This document shows, in pieces, positions 24,671 through 33,700 of a stretch of DNA of 58,175 nucleotides (positions are counted from its first letter, which is position 1; every line of letters starts with the position of its first letter). Source of the stretch: Alphaproteobacteria bacterium (GTDB taxonomy: Bacteria; Pseudomonadota; Alphaproteobacteria; Rhodospirillales; Rhodospirillaceae); contig JAUVUZ010000024.1 of NCBI GenBank assembly GCA_030604885.1, positions 1 to 58,175 of the forward strand. The letters are read 5' to 3'. The notes under the pieces were generated by a model, which searched no databases, had not been told where the DNA came from, and worked only from the letters and a program-made list of their open reading frames with translations. The translations under genes and the position numbers were made by a program.

Positions 24671-26356
24671 TCACTCCGCCGCGCGACCGCCCTCGTAGGC
24701 CGCGAGCGAGGCGGCGAACAGCACTTCGGGCGGGCGCACGCCGTGCAGCCACAAAACCCTCTGGATCGGCGGCGCGGCGCCGGTAATCACCAGTTGGGTG
24801 CCGGAACGCATCGCGTTCTTGGCGGCGGCGGCGATGGTGTTGGCGCCGGTCGAATCGAGATAGGGGACGTTGGCGAGGTCGAGGACGAAGGTGCGCGGCG
24901 GATCGGTGATCAGCGTCATCGCCGATTCGACGGTGGAGGCGGCGCCGAAGAAGAACGCGCCGGAGACGCGGTAGATCAGCGTGTCCACCGACTGGTGCTG
25001 GGTGTAGGGCACGCGCTCTTCCGGCGGGCCGTCGGCGCGGTCGCGGGCGATCAGCGGAATCCGGCGCTCGACGCTCAGGGTCTCGGCGATGCGCACCACG
25101 AACAGCAGGGTGCCGAGGGCGAAGCCGACGACGATGCCCTCGGTGAGGCCGCGGAAGATGGTGAGGAAGAACGTGGAGAGCAGCACCACCGCGTCGCCGC
25201 GCGAGCGCAGCAGGGTGGCGAAGGCGGCGTGCTCGGTCATGTTCCACGCCACGGTGGCGAGCACCCCGGCGAGGGCGGCGAGGGGGATGAAGCTCGCCAG
25301 CGGCGCCGCGAGCATCAGGAACGCCAGCAGGAACAGCGCGTGCAGCATGCCCGCGATCGGGCCGTGCGCCCCGGCGCGGACGTTGGTGGCGGTGCGCGCG
25401 ATGGTGCCGGTGACGCAGAAGCCGCCGAACAGCGCCGCGCCGATGTTGGCGACGCCCTGGGCCACCAGCTCGCAGTTGGAGCGGTGCTTGCGGCCGCTCA
25501 TGCCGTCGGCGACGACGGCGGAGAGCAGCGATTCGATGGCGCCCAGCAGCGCGAACGCGACCGCGTTGGGCAGCAGCGTCTCCAGGCGCTCGAGGGTGAT
25601 CTCGGGCACGCGCGGCGCGGGCAGCATCCCGCTCAGCTCGCCGAAGCGGGAGCCGATGGTCTCCACCGGCAGTTCGAACACGTGGGCGCCCACGGTGGCG
25701 GCGCCCACCGCGATCAGCATGCCCGGCATCCGCGGCATCGCGTGCTTGAGGCCGACGATCACCGAGATCGTGGCGAGGGCGAGGGCGAGGGCGGGCAGGG
25801 TGACGGTGTCGAGGCTGGCGACGATCGCGCGGATCTTGGGGATGATCGGCCCCGGCTCGGGGCCGTCCAGGGTCAGCCCGAGGATTTCCTTGAGCTGGCT
25901 GGTGAAGATGATCACCGCGATGCCCGCGGTGAACCCCACGGTGACCGGATGCGGGATGAACTTGATGAAGGTGCCGAGCCGCAGCAAGCCGATGGCGGTG
26001 AGGATCACGCCGGACATCATCGTTGCGAGGATCAGGCCGTCGAGGCCGTGGGCCGCCACCGTGCCCGCCACCAGGACGATGAACGCCCCCGCCGGGCCGC
26101 CGATCTGGAAGCGGCTGCCGCCCAAGGCGGAGACCAGGAAGCCGCCGACGATGGCGGTGAACAGGCCCCGGTCCGGCGACACCCCGGAGGCGATCGCGAT
26201 CGCCATCGACAGGGGCAGGGCGACGATCGCCACGGTCAGGCCCGCCACCGCGTCGGATTGCAGATTCCGGCGGGTGTAGCCTTCGCGGAAAATCGTGACC
26301 AGCTTGGGGGTGAACAGTTCGGCGAACGTGGGTGCGGCTGGGTGAGATGGCGTCAT
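24671..26356 (-). CDS. SulP family anion permease with STAS domain
   Basis: A 561-residue member of the SulP/SLC26 family, with a transport core of about 14 helices carrying GLTVAIVALPLSMAIAIASG near residue 35 and the conserved GFTAGIAVIIFTSQL segment. It is followed by a C-terminal STAS domain (FVLDLANVPYLDSTGANTI) that regulates such transporters. Substrates in the family include sulfate, bicarbonate and dicarboxylates, and the sequence does not decide. The ATG at 26356 is chosen because MTPSHPAAPTFAELF leads directly into the family start. No clear ribosome site is visible. Confidence 0.93.
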   Translation of the reverse strand: MTPSHPAAPTFAELFTPKLVTIFREGYTRRNLQSDAVAGLTVAIVALPLSMAIAIASGVSPDRGLFTAIVGGFLVSALGGSRFQIGGPAGAFIVLVAGTVAAHGLDGLILATMMSGVILTAIGLLRLGTFIKFIPHPVTVGFTAGIAVIIFTSQLKEILGLTLDGPEPGPIIPKIRAIVASLDTVTLPALALALATISVIVGLKHAMPRMPGMLIAVGAATVGAHVFELPVETIGSRFGELSGMLPAPRVPEITLERLETLLPNAVAFALLGAIESLLSAVVADGMSGRKHRSNCELVAQGVANIGAALFGGFCVTGTIARTATNVRAGAHGPIAGMLHALFLLAFLMLAAPLASFIPLAALAGVLATVAWNMTEHAAFATLLRSRGDAVVLLSTFFLTIFRGLTEGIVVGFALGTLLFVVRIAETLSVERRIPLIARDRADGPPEERVPYTQHQSVDTLIYRVSGAFFFGAASTVESAMTLITDPPRTFVLDLANVPYLDSTGANTIAAAAKNAMRSGTQLVITGAAPPIQRVLWLHGVRPPEVLFAASLAAYEGGRAAE

Positions 26357-26495
26357 GGCAAAACGGTAAATGGAGCCGATGCGCGGATTCCCGAACCGGC
26401 GCGCTCGATCGTGAACTCCAATGAAGACGCCGCTCATAGCATACATGGGGGTGCGCCGTCCCGGGAAAAAGGGGCGGCCCGCCGGGCGACCGAGC

Positions 26496-26525
26496 CTTGA
26501 CGCGGCCCGATCGACCCGCGACATT
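26496..26525 (+). promoter_or_regulatory. Candidate heat-shock-type promoter of hsp20
   Basis: CTTGAC (26496-26501) and GACATT (26520-26525) are 18 bases apart, upstream of the small heat-shock gene. CTTGA at -35 is the sigma-32 hallmark, but the -10 match is partial. It would give a leader of about 120 bases. Confidence 0.35.
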
Positions 26526-26653
26526 CGGAGATAGCGCGCGGAAAGCGCGTCACGGGCGCCGCATCGGGCGGGCCCGGAACCGTCCGGCCTTCGCCGCGGT
26601 CCGCGCCATCGGGCGGAGCCGCGCCCCGGGGGTCGGCAGTCGGAGATCACCCC

Positions 26654-27115
26654 ATGGCCCGCGTTTCAGGCACCTTCAACAGCCCGCTGCTGCTCGGTTT
26701 CGACCACTTCGAGCGGATGCTCGACCGGATTTCCAAAACCTCGGCGGAAGGCTATCCCCCCTACAACATCGAGCAGGTGGCCGAGGACGGCCTGCGCATC
26801 ACCCTGGCGGTGGCGGGCTTCTCGGAGGCCGATCTCTCGGTGACGGTGGAAGCCAACCAGCTCACCGTCTCCGGCCGCATCGCGGGCGACGAAAGCGAGC
26901 GCGTGTTCCTGCATCGCGGCATCGCGGCGCGGCAGTTCCAGCGCAGCTTCGTGCTGGCGGAGGGCATCGAGGTGACCGGCGCCGCGCTCGATCGCGGCCT
27001 GCTCCACATCGACCTGCGCCGCCCGCCGCCGGAAACCCAGGTGCGCCAGATCAAGATCGGCAAGGGCGCGCCCAAGCCCGCGGCGATGACCATCGACGCC
27101 AAGACCGAGGACTGA
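26654..27115 (+). CDS. Small heat-shock protein Hsp20 (IbpA-like)
   Basis: This 153-residue alpha-crystallin-type chaperone has an N-terminal LLGFDHFERMLDRI segment typical of proteobacterial class A small HSPs. The alpha-crystallin domain spans about residues 35-125 (YNIEQVAEDGLRITLAVAGF...GLLHIDL), and the tail contains a possible IxI-type motif (QIKIG). It holds unfolding proteins in a refoldable state. GGAG lies about nine bases before the ATG. A bidirectional terminator separates it from ptsN. Confidence 0.95.
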   Translation: MARVSGTFNSPLLLGFDHFERMLDRISKTSAEGYPPYNIEQVAEDGLRITLAVAGFSEADLSVTVEANQLTVSGRIAGDESERVFLHRGIAARQFQRSFVLAEGIEVTGAALDRGLLHIDLRRPPPETQVRQIKIGKGAPKPAAMTIDAKTED

Positions 27116-27132
27116 GGCGCCCCCGAACGCAC

Positions 27133-27163
27133 GAAAACGGCCGGGGGATCTCCGGCCGTTTTC
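27133..27163. terminator. Bidirectional terminator between hsp20 and ptsN
   Basis: GAAAACGGCCGG (27133-27144) and CCGGCCGTTTTC (27152-27163) form a 12-base stem with A/T ends that give a U-run in both directions, between two convergent genes. Confidence 0.9.
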
Positions 27164-27181
27164 CAATGTGCGCGGGCGGGT

Positions 27182-27646
27182 TCAGGCGGCGCGGGAGCGC
27201 TCGGAATCCAGCAGCAGCGCGTAGAGGGCGTCGGCCTCGGTGGCGCCGCGCAGCTTTTCGCAGATCCCCTTATCGCGCAAAAGGCGCGAAACCCGCGCCA
27301 GCGCCTTCAAGTGGTCGGCTCCCGCCCCTTCGGGCGCGATCAGAAGACAGATCAGGTCCACCGGGTGGTCGTCGATGGAATCGAAATCCACCGGGTGCTC
27401 GATCCGCGCGAAAATTCCGAACAGGCGGTCGATGCCGGTGAGCTTGGCATGCGGAATCGCGATGCCGTTGCCGACGCCGGTGGACCCCAGGCGTTCGCGC
27501 TCGAGCAGGCCTTCGAGAATCGCGCCTTCCTTGAGGCCGGTGATTTCGGCGGCCTTCTGGGCGAGCAGTTGCAGCGCCTGTTTCTTGCTGTTCGCCTTGA
27601 GGGCGGGGATCACAGCGTTGGGTGCGATCAACTCTGAAAGGGTCAT
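27182..27646 (-). CDS. ptsN: PTS-Ntr EIIA component PtsN
   Basis: A 154-residue EIIA-Ntr protein with the phosphorylated histidine in GVGNGIAIPHAKL and the conserved DLICLLIAPEGAGADHLKAL block. It takes phosphate from the PEP/NPr chain and regulates potassium, nitrogen and envelope functions rather than transporting sugar. The ATG at 27646 has a GAGGATAACG ribosome region and gives the usual start MTLSELIAP. It is the last gene of the rpoN-linked operon, separated from hpf by three hairpins. Confidence 0.96.
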   Translation of the reverse strand: MTLSELIAPNAVIPALKANSKKQALQLLAQKAAEITGLKEGAILEGLLERERLGSTGVGNGIAIPHAKLTGIDRLFGIFARIEHPVDFDSIDDHPVDLICLLIAPEGAGADHLKALARVSRLLRDKGICEKLRGATEADALYALLLDSERSRAA

Positions 27647-27718
27647 CGTTATCCTCGATCCATCCACGCGATCCGGCGTTGCCGGGAGACGCTTTTCGCG
27701 CCCTTTGTCGTTGCGGTT

Positions 27719-27779
27719 GGAGCCGCGTCCATGCGGACGCGGCTCCCGGCCATGCCGGAGGCGCCCCTATCGGGCGCCC
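27719..27779 (-). repeat. Three tandem hairpins between hpf and ptsN
   Basis: Three stems follow each other with almost no spacing: 12 bases (27719-27730 with 27735-27746, loop ATGC), a short CCGGC/GCCGG stem (27746-27758), and GGCGCCC / GGGCGCC (27760-27779 region). None has a U-run, so they look more like RNA-processing or stability structures than terminators. They could set different levels of hpf and ptsN mRNA. Confidence 0.55.
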
Positions 27780-27797
27780 GTCGTTGCGCGTGGCGGT

Positions 27798-28376
27798 TCA
27801 GCCTTTACCGTTGTGGGCCTCGGGGTCAATCCAGCCGATGTTCCCGTCCTGCCGACGGTACACCATGTTGAGGCGGCCGTGGGAACTGTTCCGAAACAGA
27901 ATGGCGTTTGCGTCGGAAAGGTCAAGCCGCATTACGGCGCCCGACACCGAGCATTCCGGAATGTCGGTGGCCATCTCGGCGATCACCACCGGACCCTCCT
28001 CCTCGGCGGGGAGTTCGGCGTCCTCCGGCTCGGGGCGAATGATGAATTGCTGCGCGAGGATGCTGTCGTCGGGCTTCGGCTTCGGGTGGTTGGTCAGGCG
28101 GCGCTTGTAGCGGCGCAACTGCTTCGCGATCTTCTCGCACGCGCCGTCGAGGGCGGCGTAGGGATCGGGGGCGCCGGCCGCCGACTGGAGGGTGATGCCG
28201 CGAATCGGATGCACCGAAATGTCCGCCTTCACCAGGTGGGCGTCCTTCGAGATGATCACGGCGGCGTCGATGGCGCGGTCGAAATACTTGCCGACGAGCT
28301 GGGACAGGGTGGATTCCGCATGACCCCGGAAGGCGTCCCCGAGATCGATCTGCTTGCCTTTAACCAGAATTTCCAT
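27798..28376 (-). CDS. hpf: Ribosome hibernation promoting factor, long form
   Basis: This 192-residue protein has an N-terminal HPF/YfiA domain (MEILVKGKQIDLGDAFR; residues about 1-105), a linker rich in acidic residues, and the C-terminal domain of long HPF (SDANAILFRNSSHGRLNMVYRRQDGNIGWIDPE). Long forms dimerise ribosomes directly into 100S particles in stationary phase without RMF. The ATG at 28376 has AGGA eight bases upstream and is preferred to 28385. It follows rpoN, as in other proteobacteria. Confidence 0.95.
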   Translation of the reverse strand: MEILVKGKQIDLGDAFRGHAESTLSQLVGKYFDRAIDAAVIISKDAHLVKADISVHPIRGITLQSAAGAPDPYAALDGACEKIAKQLRRYKRRLTNHPKPKPDDSILAQQFIIRPEPEDAELPAEEEGPVVIAEMATDIPECSVSGAVMRLDLSDANAILFRNSSHGRLNMVYRRQDGNIGWIDPEAHNGKG

Positions 28377-28622
28377 GGCGTGCATCCTACCTGACTGCGG
28401 CGCTTCCGGCCCCGCTCGTGTCGCGAGCCGCGGCGCGCCGGATGGACCGTCGTTCATGCGCCGGAAACCGCCGTCCGTGGGCGGAGCCGCGGGAAGCTAA
28501 AGAGGTCTCCGGGCTTCGTCAAGGATGTCCTCGTGCGTTGTTGTCCCCATGCCTTGGATATGGGCACGGCGGCGGCGGATGTCTCGGGTCGGCAAGGAAA
28601 AATCGGCCGTCCGGGGGTGGAA

Positions 28623-30116
28623 TCACGCCAGCCGGAGTTTCTTCTCGCGGCGCCGCTGGGAAGAGGGGGCGATCTTCATCGCCTCGCGATATTTCGCCAC
28701 CGTGCGGCGGGCGATGTCGATGCCGTCGGCCTGGAGAATCTCGGCGATGCGGTCGTCGGAGAGCACCGCCTCGGCGGTTTCCGCCTCGATCAGCGAGCGG
28801 ATCTTGTGGCGCACCGCCTCCGCCGAGTGGGCGGCGCCGCCCTCGGTGGAGCCGAGCGCCTGGGTGAAGAAGAACTTGAGTTCGTACACGCCGCGCGGCG
28901 AGGAGAGGTATTTGTTGGTGGTGACGCGGCTGACGGTGCTCTCGTGCATCCCGATCGCCTCGGCGATGTCGCGCAGGATCAAGGGCTTGAGCGCGGTGAT
29001 GCCGTGGCTGAAAAAGCCCGACTGCTGGCGCACGATCTCGCTCGCCACCTTGAGGATGGTGGTGGCGCGCTGGTGCAGCGACTTCACCAGCCAGTTGGCG
29101 GACTGGAACTGCTCGTTGAGGAAGGTCTTGGTCTCGCGGTCCGCCTTGGCGCCCACCTCGACGTAGTAGCGGTTGGCCACCAGTACCCGCGGCAGGGTGT
29201 CGGTGTTGAGTTCGATCACCCAGCCCCCGGCGGTGTCGGGGCGCATCAGGATGTCCGGCTCCACCGGCTGCTCGCGCACCGGCTCGAAGCTGGCGGCGGG
29301 CTTGGGGTCGAGGGCGCGGATCTCGAGGATCATCTCGGCGATGTCCTCGTCGTCCACGCCGCACACCTTCTTCAGCCGCGCGAGGTCGCGCTTCGCCAGC
29401 AGGTCGAGGTTGTCGAGCAGCGCCTGCATCGCCGGGTCGAGGCGGTTGCGGTCGGCGAGCTGGAGCGCCAGGCACTCCTTCAGCGAGCGCGCGAACACCC
29501 CCACCGGGTCGAACCCCTGCACCAGGGCCAGCACCCGCTCCACCTCCGCCACCGCGCAGCCGAGGGCGGCGGCCACCGCCGAAAGCGGCTGGCTGAGGTA
29601 GCCCGCGTCGTCGAGGGTGTCGATGAGGTAGGAGCCGATCATCCGCGTCGCCGGATCGGCGCACGAGAGGCCCAACTGGGTGGTGAGGTGCTGGCGCAGG
29701 CTGACGGTCTCGCCGACGGTCTGTTCGAGGACGTTGCCCTCGCCGTCGTAGGCGCCGTTGCCGTAGCGGCCGAGGTTGTCGCCGGGGCCGAAGCTCTCGC
29801 CCGCGCCGCCGCCGGTTTCGGCGTGGGTGTCGTTGGTGAAGGTGTTGTCGACCTCGACGTCGAGGGGGTGGTCGTCGCCGCCGGTGCTGTCGAGCAGCGG
29901 CGCCTCGGCGGCGGCCGCCGCCGGTTCGGGCGCGGCCTCGGGCGCCTCGGGGCGGTCGTCCTCGCGCTCCAGCAGGGGGTTGCGCTCCAACTCCTGCTCG
30001 ACGAAGGCGGAAAGCTCCACGTTCGACATCTGCAACAGCTTGATCGCCTGCTGCAGTTGCGGCGTCATCACCAGCGATTGGGACTGCCGCAGCTCGAGCC
30101 GGGGGGAGATCGCCAT
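28623..30116 (-). CDS. rpoN: RNA polymerase sigma-54 factor RpoN
   Basis: A 497-residue sigma-54. Region I is glutamine/leucine-rich (LELRQSQSLVMTPQLQQAIKLL), region II is an acidic low-complexity linker (residues about 50-120), and the DNA-binding end contains a helix-turn-helix (GMHESTVSRVTTNKYL) and the RpoN box ARRTVAKYRE. It directs transcription from -24/-12 promoters with activator ATPases. A GGAG ribosome site precedes the ATG. The gene lies 12 bases after lptB in the conserved envelope/nitrogen operon. Confidence 0.98.
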   Translation of the reverse strand: MAISPRLELRQSQSLVMTPQLQQAIKLLQMSNVELSAFVEQELERNPLLEREDDRPEAPEAAPEPAAAAAEAPLLDSTGGDDHPLDVEVDNTFTNDTHAETGGGAGESFGPGDNLGRYGNGAYDGEGNVLEQTVGETVSLRQHLTTQLGLSCADPATRMIGSYLIDTLDDAGYLSQPLSAVAAALGCAVAEVERVLALVQGFDPVGVFARSLKECLALQLADRNRLDPAMQALLDNLDLLAKRDLARLKKVCGVDDEDIAEMILEIRALDPKPAASFEPVREQPVEPDILMRPDTAGGWVIELNTDTLPRVLVANRYYVEVGAKADRETKTFLNEQFQSANWLVKSLHQRATTILKVASEIVRQQSGFFSHGITALKPLILRDIAEAIGMHESTVSRVTTNKYLSSPRGVYELKFFFTQALGSTEGGAAHSAEAVRHKIRSLIEAETAEAVLSDDRIAEILQADGIDIARRTVAKYREAMKIAPSSQRRREKKLRLA

Positions 30117-30128
30117 GCGCCGCTCCCC

Positions 30129-30914
30129 CTACAAGGTGAAGCGATCGCCGAGATAGACGCGCCGCACTCCCTCGTGCGCCACGATCTCGGCGGGCGGGCC
30201 TTCCATCATCACCGTGCCGTCGTAGAGGATGTAGGCGCGGTCGATGATGTCGAGGGTCTCGCGCACGTTGTGATCGGTGATGAGAACGCCGATGCCCCGG
30301 TCCTTGAGGTGCGCCACGAGGTTGCGGATTTCCGCCACCGCGATCGGGTCGATGCCCGCCAGCGGCTCGTCGAGCAGAATGAAGCTCGGGCGCGAGGCGA
30401 GGGCGCGGGCGATCTCGACGCGGCGGCGCTCGCCGCCCGAGAGCGACATCGCCGAGGCGCGCCGCAGGTGGGTGACCGAGAACTCGGCGAGCAGCGCCTC
30501 GAGCTGGGCGGCGCGGGCGTCGGCGTCGGGTTCGACGATTTCCAGCACCGCGTTGATGTTGTCCTCGACTGTCATGCCGCGAAAGATCGAGGCCTCCTGC
30601 GGCAGGTAGCCGATGCCGAGGCGGGCGCGGCGGTACATCGGCAGCGGCGTGATCGCCAGGCCGTCCAGCGCGATGCTGCCGACGTCCGGGTTGATCAGGC
30701 CGGTGATGCAGTAGAAGCAGGTGGTCTTGCCCGCGCCGTTGGGGCCGAGCAGGCCCACCGCCTCGCCGCGTCGCACCGAGAGCGACACGTCGCGCAGCAC
30801 CGGTCGGCGCTTGAAGCTCTTGCCGAGGCCGGAGACCACCAGACCCGCCAGACCGGCGGTGACAAGGGGCGTGACTTCGGCGGCCGGGGTGGGCTGCGGC
30901 GCGAGGTTGCTCAT
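30129..30914 (-). CDS. lptB: LPS export ABC transporter ATP-binding protein LptB
   Basis: A 261-residue ATPase with Walker A (GPNGAGKTT), a Q-loop (YLPQEAS), signature [15 protein letters not shown], Walker B ([12 protein letters not shown]) and an H-loop (LITDHN). The segment [12 protein letters not shown] is diagnostic of LptB. It powers extraction of lipopolysaccharide from the inner membrane with LptF/G, which are not in this window. It has an N-terminal extension of about 25 residues. A candidate promoter lies in the 149-base gap to lptA. Confidence 0.96.
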   Translation of the reverse strand: MSNLAPQPTPAAEVTPLVTAGLAGLVVSGLGKSFKRRPVLRDVSLSVRRGEAVGLLGPNGAGKTTCFYCITGLINPDVGSIALDGLAITPLPMYRRARLGIGYLPQEASIFRGMTVEDNINAVLEIVEPDADARAAQLEALLAEFSVTHLRRASAMSLSGGERRRVEIARALASRPSFILLDEPLAGIDPIAVAEIRNLVAHLKDRGIGVLITDHNVRETLDIIDRAYILYDGTVMMEGPPAEIVAHEGVRRVYLGDRFTL

Positions 30915-30991
30915 TCGGTCCTTCCCGTCGAGGGTACGCGAAACGCGCGCCCGTTGCCGCGGTGTCGCGGGGCTTCGGCGCTTGAGACTCG

Positions 30992-31019
30992 ATTATCCGG
31001 ACGCCGCCGCCGGGCGCAA
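30992..31019 (-). promoter_or_regulatory. Candidate promoter for lptB-rpoN-hpf
   Basis: On the minus strand TTGCGC (31014-31019) and GATAAT (30992-30997) are 16 bases apart, about 75 bases before the lptB start. The -10 is a five-of-six match to TATAAT in otherwise GC-rich DNA. Confidence 0.55.
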
Positions 31020-31063
31020 CGCTTTTCTGGTTTTGGCCGGATTTTTGCTTGTATGTGAAGGGG

Positions 31064-31945
31064 TCAGGGCGACCCGGGCACCGGCTCGGCCTTCTTGGGC
31101 GTGAACACGCCGCGCACCGGGGCGGGTTTTTCCGCCTTCGATCCCGGCGCCGCCGCATAGAGGGTGCTGACGCCGGTGTTGAGGTTCACCACCGCGTATT
31201 GGCCCTTGAGGCTGTCGGTGTCGCGGGTGAGGGTGACGTTGTCGAGAATCGTGGCGATGCCGGTCTTGGCGTTGTAGCGGCCGCGGTCGCCGGTGACGGT
31301 TTCGGTCTTGGTCTTGATGACGACGTGGCCGAACGCGTCCACCAGTTCCACCCGGCCGGTGTCGGTGCCCTTTTGCGGCTTCGCCGGTTTCGGCGCGGCG
31401 GAGGAGGCGAAGTGGGCGGTGAGCACGTCGGCCTTGAGGGTGCGGCCCTCGCGGTCGACGAAGGCGTCGCCGCGCGCCACCGCGATGCGCTTCTCGCTCC
31501 AGTATTCGAGGGCGTCGCGCGCGGTGATGACGGTGTCGGGCGTCACCAGTCGCGCCACCGGCTTGCCCTTCAGCACCAGCACCTTGGCGTCGATGTCGTA
31601 GACCGCGGTATCGCCGGTGGCGGTTTCGGTGGGGGAGACGATGCGCAGGCGGCCGTCGGCGTCGAGGCGCCACAGCTCCGACTTGCCCTGGACCTCGCGA
31701 TAGTGGGCGGTGAGGGTGTCGGCGTAGACGGTGGTGTCGCCGCGCGTCGCCTGGGCGTTGCCGCGGGCGACGAAACGCTTGCCGTCGCGCATCCATTCGA
31801 TGCCGTTGTCGGCCAGAACCTCCACCGGCGTCTGGTCGCCCGCCTCGCCGAAGCCGAGGGACTGGGCGCGCGCCGTGCCCGCGCAGGCGAGACCGGCGAG
31901 CAGGACGGCGAGCGCGAGGGCGCGGCGGTCAGCGGCGAGGGGCAT
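31064..31945 (-). CDS. lptA: LPS transport periplasmic protein LptA
   Basis: A 293-residue secreted OstA/LptA protein. A signal peptide ending near ARAQS is followed by the beta-jellyroll repeats of the LptA family (EWMRDGKRFVARGNAQATRGD, YDIDAKVLVLKGKPVA). It forms the periplasmic bridge carrying LPS to LptD/E. It is longer than E. coli LptA (185 aa), with an extra repeat and a Pro/Lys-rich end, as in other alphaproteobacteria. Its start overlaps the end of lptC by 17 bases. Confidence 0.92.
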   Translation of the reverse strand: MPLAADRRALALAVLLAGLACAGTARAQSLGFGEAGDQTPVEVLADNGIEWMRDGKRFVARGNAQATRGDTTVYADTLTAHYREVQGKSELWRLDADGRLRIVSPTETATGDTAVYDIDAKVLVLKGKPVARLVTPDTVITARDALEYWSEKRIAVARGDAFVDREGRTLKADVLTAHFASSAAPKPAKPQKGTDTGRVELVDAFGHVVIKTKTETVTGDRGRYNAKTGIATILDNVTLTRDTDSLKGQYAVVNLNTGVSTLYAAAPGSKAEKPAPVRGVFTPKKAEPVPGSP

Positions 31946-32648
31946 CGGAACTCACTCCGGGACGGATGACGAGGCGGGACTTCCCCTTGAACACGATGCG
32001 GCGGCCCTTGTCGAGGACGATGAAGCCGCTCTCGCCGCGGATTTCGCCCGCCGGGCCGTGGGCCTCGGCGGGATCGTCGCCCTCGGCGGTGCCCTGGTGG
32101 AGGGAGAGGCGGGCGGTGGGGCTTTCGAAGGTGTAGCCGTTGTCGTGGAACACCGACACGCCGCCCGAGAGGTTGAGGATCTCGGTGGTGCGGTCGAATT
32201 CCCCCTCGGGCGCGCGGGCGAGCACCCAGCCGCCGTCGGTGAGGGCGAGGTCGGCGGTGGGGGCGTCGAGGGCCACGGTGCGGCTGCCGCTTTCCCGCTC
32301 GAAGGCGGCCTCGGCGGTGACGGTGAAGGGCTGGTTCTGGGAATCCGTGCCGCGGAAGCGGGCGTTGACGACGCGCAGCCGGTCCGGGTAGCGCGGATCG
32401 ATGCCCGAAAGCCCGAGCTGGAAGCGGTTGCGCTCGGTCTGCAACTGCGGCCACGCCAGGATCGCCCCCAGCAGCAGCGCGGCGGCGGCGGGCAGCAGCA
32501 GCTTCATCATCCGCACGAAGCGGCTGTAGAACGACCCCTGGCGGGTGTCGGCGGCGCGCGCCGCGGCGACCGACAGGAACTGCAGGTCGGGCGCTTCCGG
32601 GCGCTCCGGCGGTTCGCCGGGCGCTGGGGCGGCGCGCTGTTCGGTCAT
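31929..32648 (-). CDS. lptC: LPS export protein LptC
   Basis: This 239-residue bitopic protein has an N-terminal cytoplasmic stretch, one membrane helix (residues about 50-68: LLLPAAAALLLGAIL) and a periplasmic LptC/YrbK domain with GIDPRYPDRLRVVNARFRG and repeated beta strands. It joins the LptBFG transporter to LptA. The ATG at 32648 overlaps the kdsD stop, and its own end overlaps lptA, giving a tightly coupled kdsD-lptC-lptA set. Confidence 0.92.
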   Translation of the reverse strand: MTEQRAAPAPGEPPERPEAPDLQFLSVAAARAADTRQGSFYSRFVRMMKLLLPAAAALLLGAILAWPQLQTERNRFQLGLSGIDPRYPDRLRVVNARFRGTDSQNQPFTVTAEAAFERESGSRTVALDAPTADLALTDGGWVLARAPEGEFDRTTEILNLSGGVSVFHDNGYTFESPTARLSLHQGTAEGDDPAEAHGPAGEIRGESGFIVLDKGRRIVFKGKSRLVIRPGVSSDAPRR

Positions 32649-33652
32649 GACACCCCGGCGCGCAGGCAGTCGTGCATGTGGACGAGGCCCACCGGCCGCC
32701 CGTCGGCGACCACGAACAGGCTGGTGATCTTGCGGTCGTTCATGATCCCGAGCGCCTCGGCGGCGAGGCTGTCCGGCCCCACGGTGCGCGGGGTGCGGGT
32801 CATCACCTGGGCCGCCGGGCGCTCCAGCAGGTCGGGCGCCATGTGGCGGCGCAGGTCGCCGTCGGTGATGATGCCCGCCAGCAGGCCCGCGTCGTCGACG
32901 ATGCCGACGCAGCCGAAGCTCTTGGCGCTCATCACGATCAGCGCCTCGCCCATCGGCGCGTCCAGGCCGATCAGCGGCACCTCGGGGGCGGCGTGCATCA
33001 GCTCGCGCACCTTCAGGAGCCGCTGGCCGAGTTTGCCGCCGGGGTGGAACACCTTGAAGTCGGTGGCGGAGAAGCCCCGGCGCTCGAGCAGCGCCACCGC
33101 CACCGCGTCGCCGATCGCCAGGGTGGCGGTGGTCGAGGTGGTGGGCGCGAGGCCGAGCGGGCACGCCTCGCCGTTGACCGGCAGGGCGAGGATCACGTCG
33201 GCGGCCTTGCCGAGGGCGCTGTCGCGCCGCTCGGTGATCGCGATCAGCGGAATCGCGAAACGCCGCGAATAGGCGATCAGGTCCGCCAATTCGGCGGTCT
33301 CGCCCGATTTGGAGAGCAGGATCAGCGCGTCCTGGCGGGTGATCATGCCGAGGTCGCCATGGCTCGCCTCGCCCGGGTGGACGAAGAACGACGGCGTGCC
33401 GGTGGAGGCGAGGGTGGCCGAGATCTTGCGGCCGATGTGGCCGCTCTTGCCCATGCCGGAGACGATCACCCGGCCGTGCTCGGAGGCGATCACCCGCCCC
33501 TCGATCAAATCGAGGGCGCGGCTGAACTCGGCGTCGAGGTCGGCGCTCATGCGGGTGAGGGCGGCGGCCTCGGCTTCGAGGACGTGGCGGGCCGCGGCGA
33601 GGTCGGAGGCGACCCGGGACGCGGGGGCGGAGGGGGAGGCGGTGTGGGTCAT
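32645..33652 (-). CDS. kdsD: Arabinose-5-phosphate isomerase KdsD
   Basis: A 335-residue sugar isomerase that makes arabinose 5-phosphate for KDO synthesis. The SIS domain (residues about 40-190) has VIVSGMGKSGHIGRKISATL and FFVHPGEASHGDLGM. Two CBS domains follow (VPLIGLDAP..EAL.VMSAKSFG and VMTRTPRTVGPD). The order kdsD-lptC-lptA matches other proteobacteria. The ATG at 33652 is chosen by homology to the usual short N-terminus. Confidence 0.96.
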   Translation of the reverse strand: MTHTASPSAPASRVASDLAAARHVLEAEAAALTRMSADLDAEFSRALDLIEGRVIASEHGRVIVSGMGKSGHIGRKISATLASTGTPSFFVHPGEASHGDLGMITRQDALILLSKSGETAELADLIAYSRRFAIPLIAITERRDSALGKAADVILALPVNGEACPLGLAPTTSTTATLAIGDAVAVALLERRGFSATDFKVFHPGGKLGQRLLKVRELMHAAPEVPLIGLDAPMGEALIVMSAKSFGCVGIVDDAGLLAGIITDGDLRRHMAPDLLERPAAQVMTRTPRTVGPDSLAAEALGIMNDRKITSLFVVADGRPVGLVHMHDCLRAGVS

Positions 33653-33700
33653 CGGGCGTCGTCCAACCAAACGCGGGGCGGAAAAGTCTCGAACCGGAAT

